Assembly: GCA_030642845.1 (NCBI GenBank)
Contig: DAOWMZ010000158.1
Span: forward strand, 1 to 5,593
From: Candidatus Zixiibacteriota bacterium
Lineage (GTDB): Bacteria; Zixibacteria; MSB-5A5; GN15; FEB-12
DNA: 5,593 bases
Direction: 5' to 3'
The notes under the pieces were generated by a model. That model ran no database searches and was not told where the DNA came from. It saw only the letters and a program-made list of their open reading frames with translations. Both the position numbers and the translations under genes were made by a program. Every line of letters begins with the position of its first letter. Position 1 is the first letter of the stretch. Positions 5,364 through 5,593 of this stretch are shown here, one piece after another.

Positions 5364-5366
5364 AAG

Positions 5367-5417
5367 CTCCCTTTGTTGTTATTGATAAAATATAATAAAT
5401 CTAAGGTTTAGATGCAA
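5367..5417 (-). promoter_or_regulatory. Putative promoter and ribosome binding site of the outer-membrane gene
   Basis: On the minus strand, TTGCAT (5412-5417), a 17-nt spacer and TATATT (5389-5394, 5 of 6 to TATAAT) are followed about 15 nt later by AAAGGGAG (5367-5374) and the ATG at 5361-5363. This is the only gene in the window with a strong Shine-Dalgarno sequence. The -35 box is weak (3 of 6), so the exact start of transcription is uncertain. Confidence 0.45.
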
Positions 5418-5429
5418 GTCCACATTGGT

Positions 5430-5457
5430 CACACCTTGTGTGTTCTCCCGCAAGGCG
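5430..5457 (+). repeat. Interspersed palindromic repeat, family B, copy 2
   Basis: CACACCTTGTGTG followed by TTCTCCCGCAAGGCG matches copy 1 (218-245) at 25 of 28 positions in the same orientation. All three differences are transitions (C/T, T/C, A/G). One lies in the 3-nt loop, so the CACAC/GTGTG stem is unaffected. Here it is followed by CAGGCATTG, and the GCAGGCATTG it overlaps also occurs (minus strand) at the end of the lipoprotein gene. It lies upstream of the outer-membrane gene promoter. Confidence 0.6.
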
Positions 5458-5507
5458 CAGGCATTGTTTGTTTTATTAGAGGTTTATGAAAGCAAGTGAT
5501 ACGTGAT

Positions 5508-5566
5508 GTAGGGACAACCCCCTGTGGTTGTCCTTTATCTGGACAGGCACGGGGACCTGTCCCTAC
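5508..5566. repeat. Composite palindromic element (two hairpins inside an inverted repeat)
   Basis: Two stems lie side by side. The first is GGACAACC, a 6-nt loop, GGTTGTCC (5512-5533). The second is GGACAGG, an 8-nt loop, CCTGTCC (5541-5562). The whole block is enclosed by the perfect 9-nt inverted repeat GTAGGGACA (5508-5516) and TGTCCCTAC (5558-5566). It is GC-richer than its surroundings and resembles a paired palindromic (BIME-like) repeat. The ends can also be read as a 53-bp element flanked by TA, as in a very short MITE. No coding potential is seen. It differs from the REP sequence around the RAYT, so it may belong to another mobiliser. Confidence 0.6.
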
Positions 5567-5573
5567 AAATATC

Positions 5574-5593
5574 TCCTGTCAGGAAGGGATTCC
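5574..5593. repeat. Palindromic repeat cut by the window edge
   Basis: TCCTG-T-CAGGA (5574-5584) is a dyad, and GGAA-GGGA-TTCC (5582-5593) is a second one that reaches the last base. The preceding bases (GTCA before GGAA) suggest that the second palindrome continues past the edge. It lies 8 nt after the composite element and adds another hairpin to this gene-free stretch. Confidence 0.35.

Noticed and set aside
218..5457. The two family B copies as direct repeats bounding one 5.2-kb mobile island
   Set aside because: The interior contains ordinary housekeeping-type genes without integrase or transposition genes spanning the ends; a dispersed repeat explains the copies more simply.

Overview
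The window looks like a stretch of chromosome from an uncultured or little-studied member of the FCB (Fibrobacteres-Chlorobi-Bacteroidetes) superphylum or a neighbouring candidate phylum. This is inferred from a PorV/PorQ-type outer-membrane protein whose signal peptide ends in FSQ, a lipoprotein of Bacteroidetes style, a serine-palmitoyltransferase-like enzyme of Bacteroidetes type, weak or absent Shine-Dalgarno sequences, and moderately AT-rich DNA. The assignment is soft; no rRNA or other marker gene is present.

Left part (1-1193): the C-terminal end of a macro-domain (ADP-ribose-binding) protein is followed by a REP-associated tyrosine transposase (RAYT, 417-920). The RAYT sits between two perfect inverted copies of a 24-nt REP element (336-359 and 991-1014). 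Two more copies lie to the right, one nearly perfect (1113-1136) and one decayed (about 1036-1067). This is the mobile, repeat-generating part of the window. The RAYT promoter appears to place the transcript start on the ATG itself, so the mRNA may be leaderless, and a 9-bp inverted repeat brackets its -35 box.

Centre (1194-4154, minus strand): a small lipoprotein of unknown function has its own good promoter. Upstream of it on the minus strand is a tightly spaced gene pair: an alpha-oxoamine synthase of serine palmitoyltransferase type, then, 6 nt later, a GNAT-fold acyltransferase of about 375 aa. This pairing fits the first two steps of bacterial sphingolipid (ceramide) synthesis: SPT makes 3-ketodihydrosphingosine and a GNAT-type bacterial ceramide synthase N-acylates it. 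The ketone reductase (CerR) and an acyl carrier protein are not in the window. The synthase starts at TTG, and a TTGACA box in front of it is again bracketed by an inverted repeat.

Right part (4260-5593): a 367-aa outer-membrane beta-barrel protein on the minus strand has a recognisable promoter and ribosome binding site. Upstream of it, 5418-5593 has no gene. It is packed with short palindromic repeats of at least two further families, one of which recurs next to the macro-gene stop codon 5.2 kb away, and the last hairpin is cut by the window edge.

The most notable items are the RAYT/REP unit, the likely SPT plus GNAT ceramide-synthase pair, and the several families of intergenic palindromes. 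No CRISPR array, tRNA, rRNA or riboswitch was seen.
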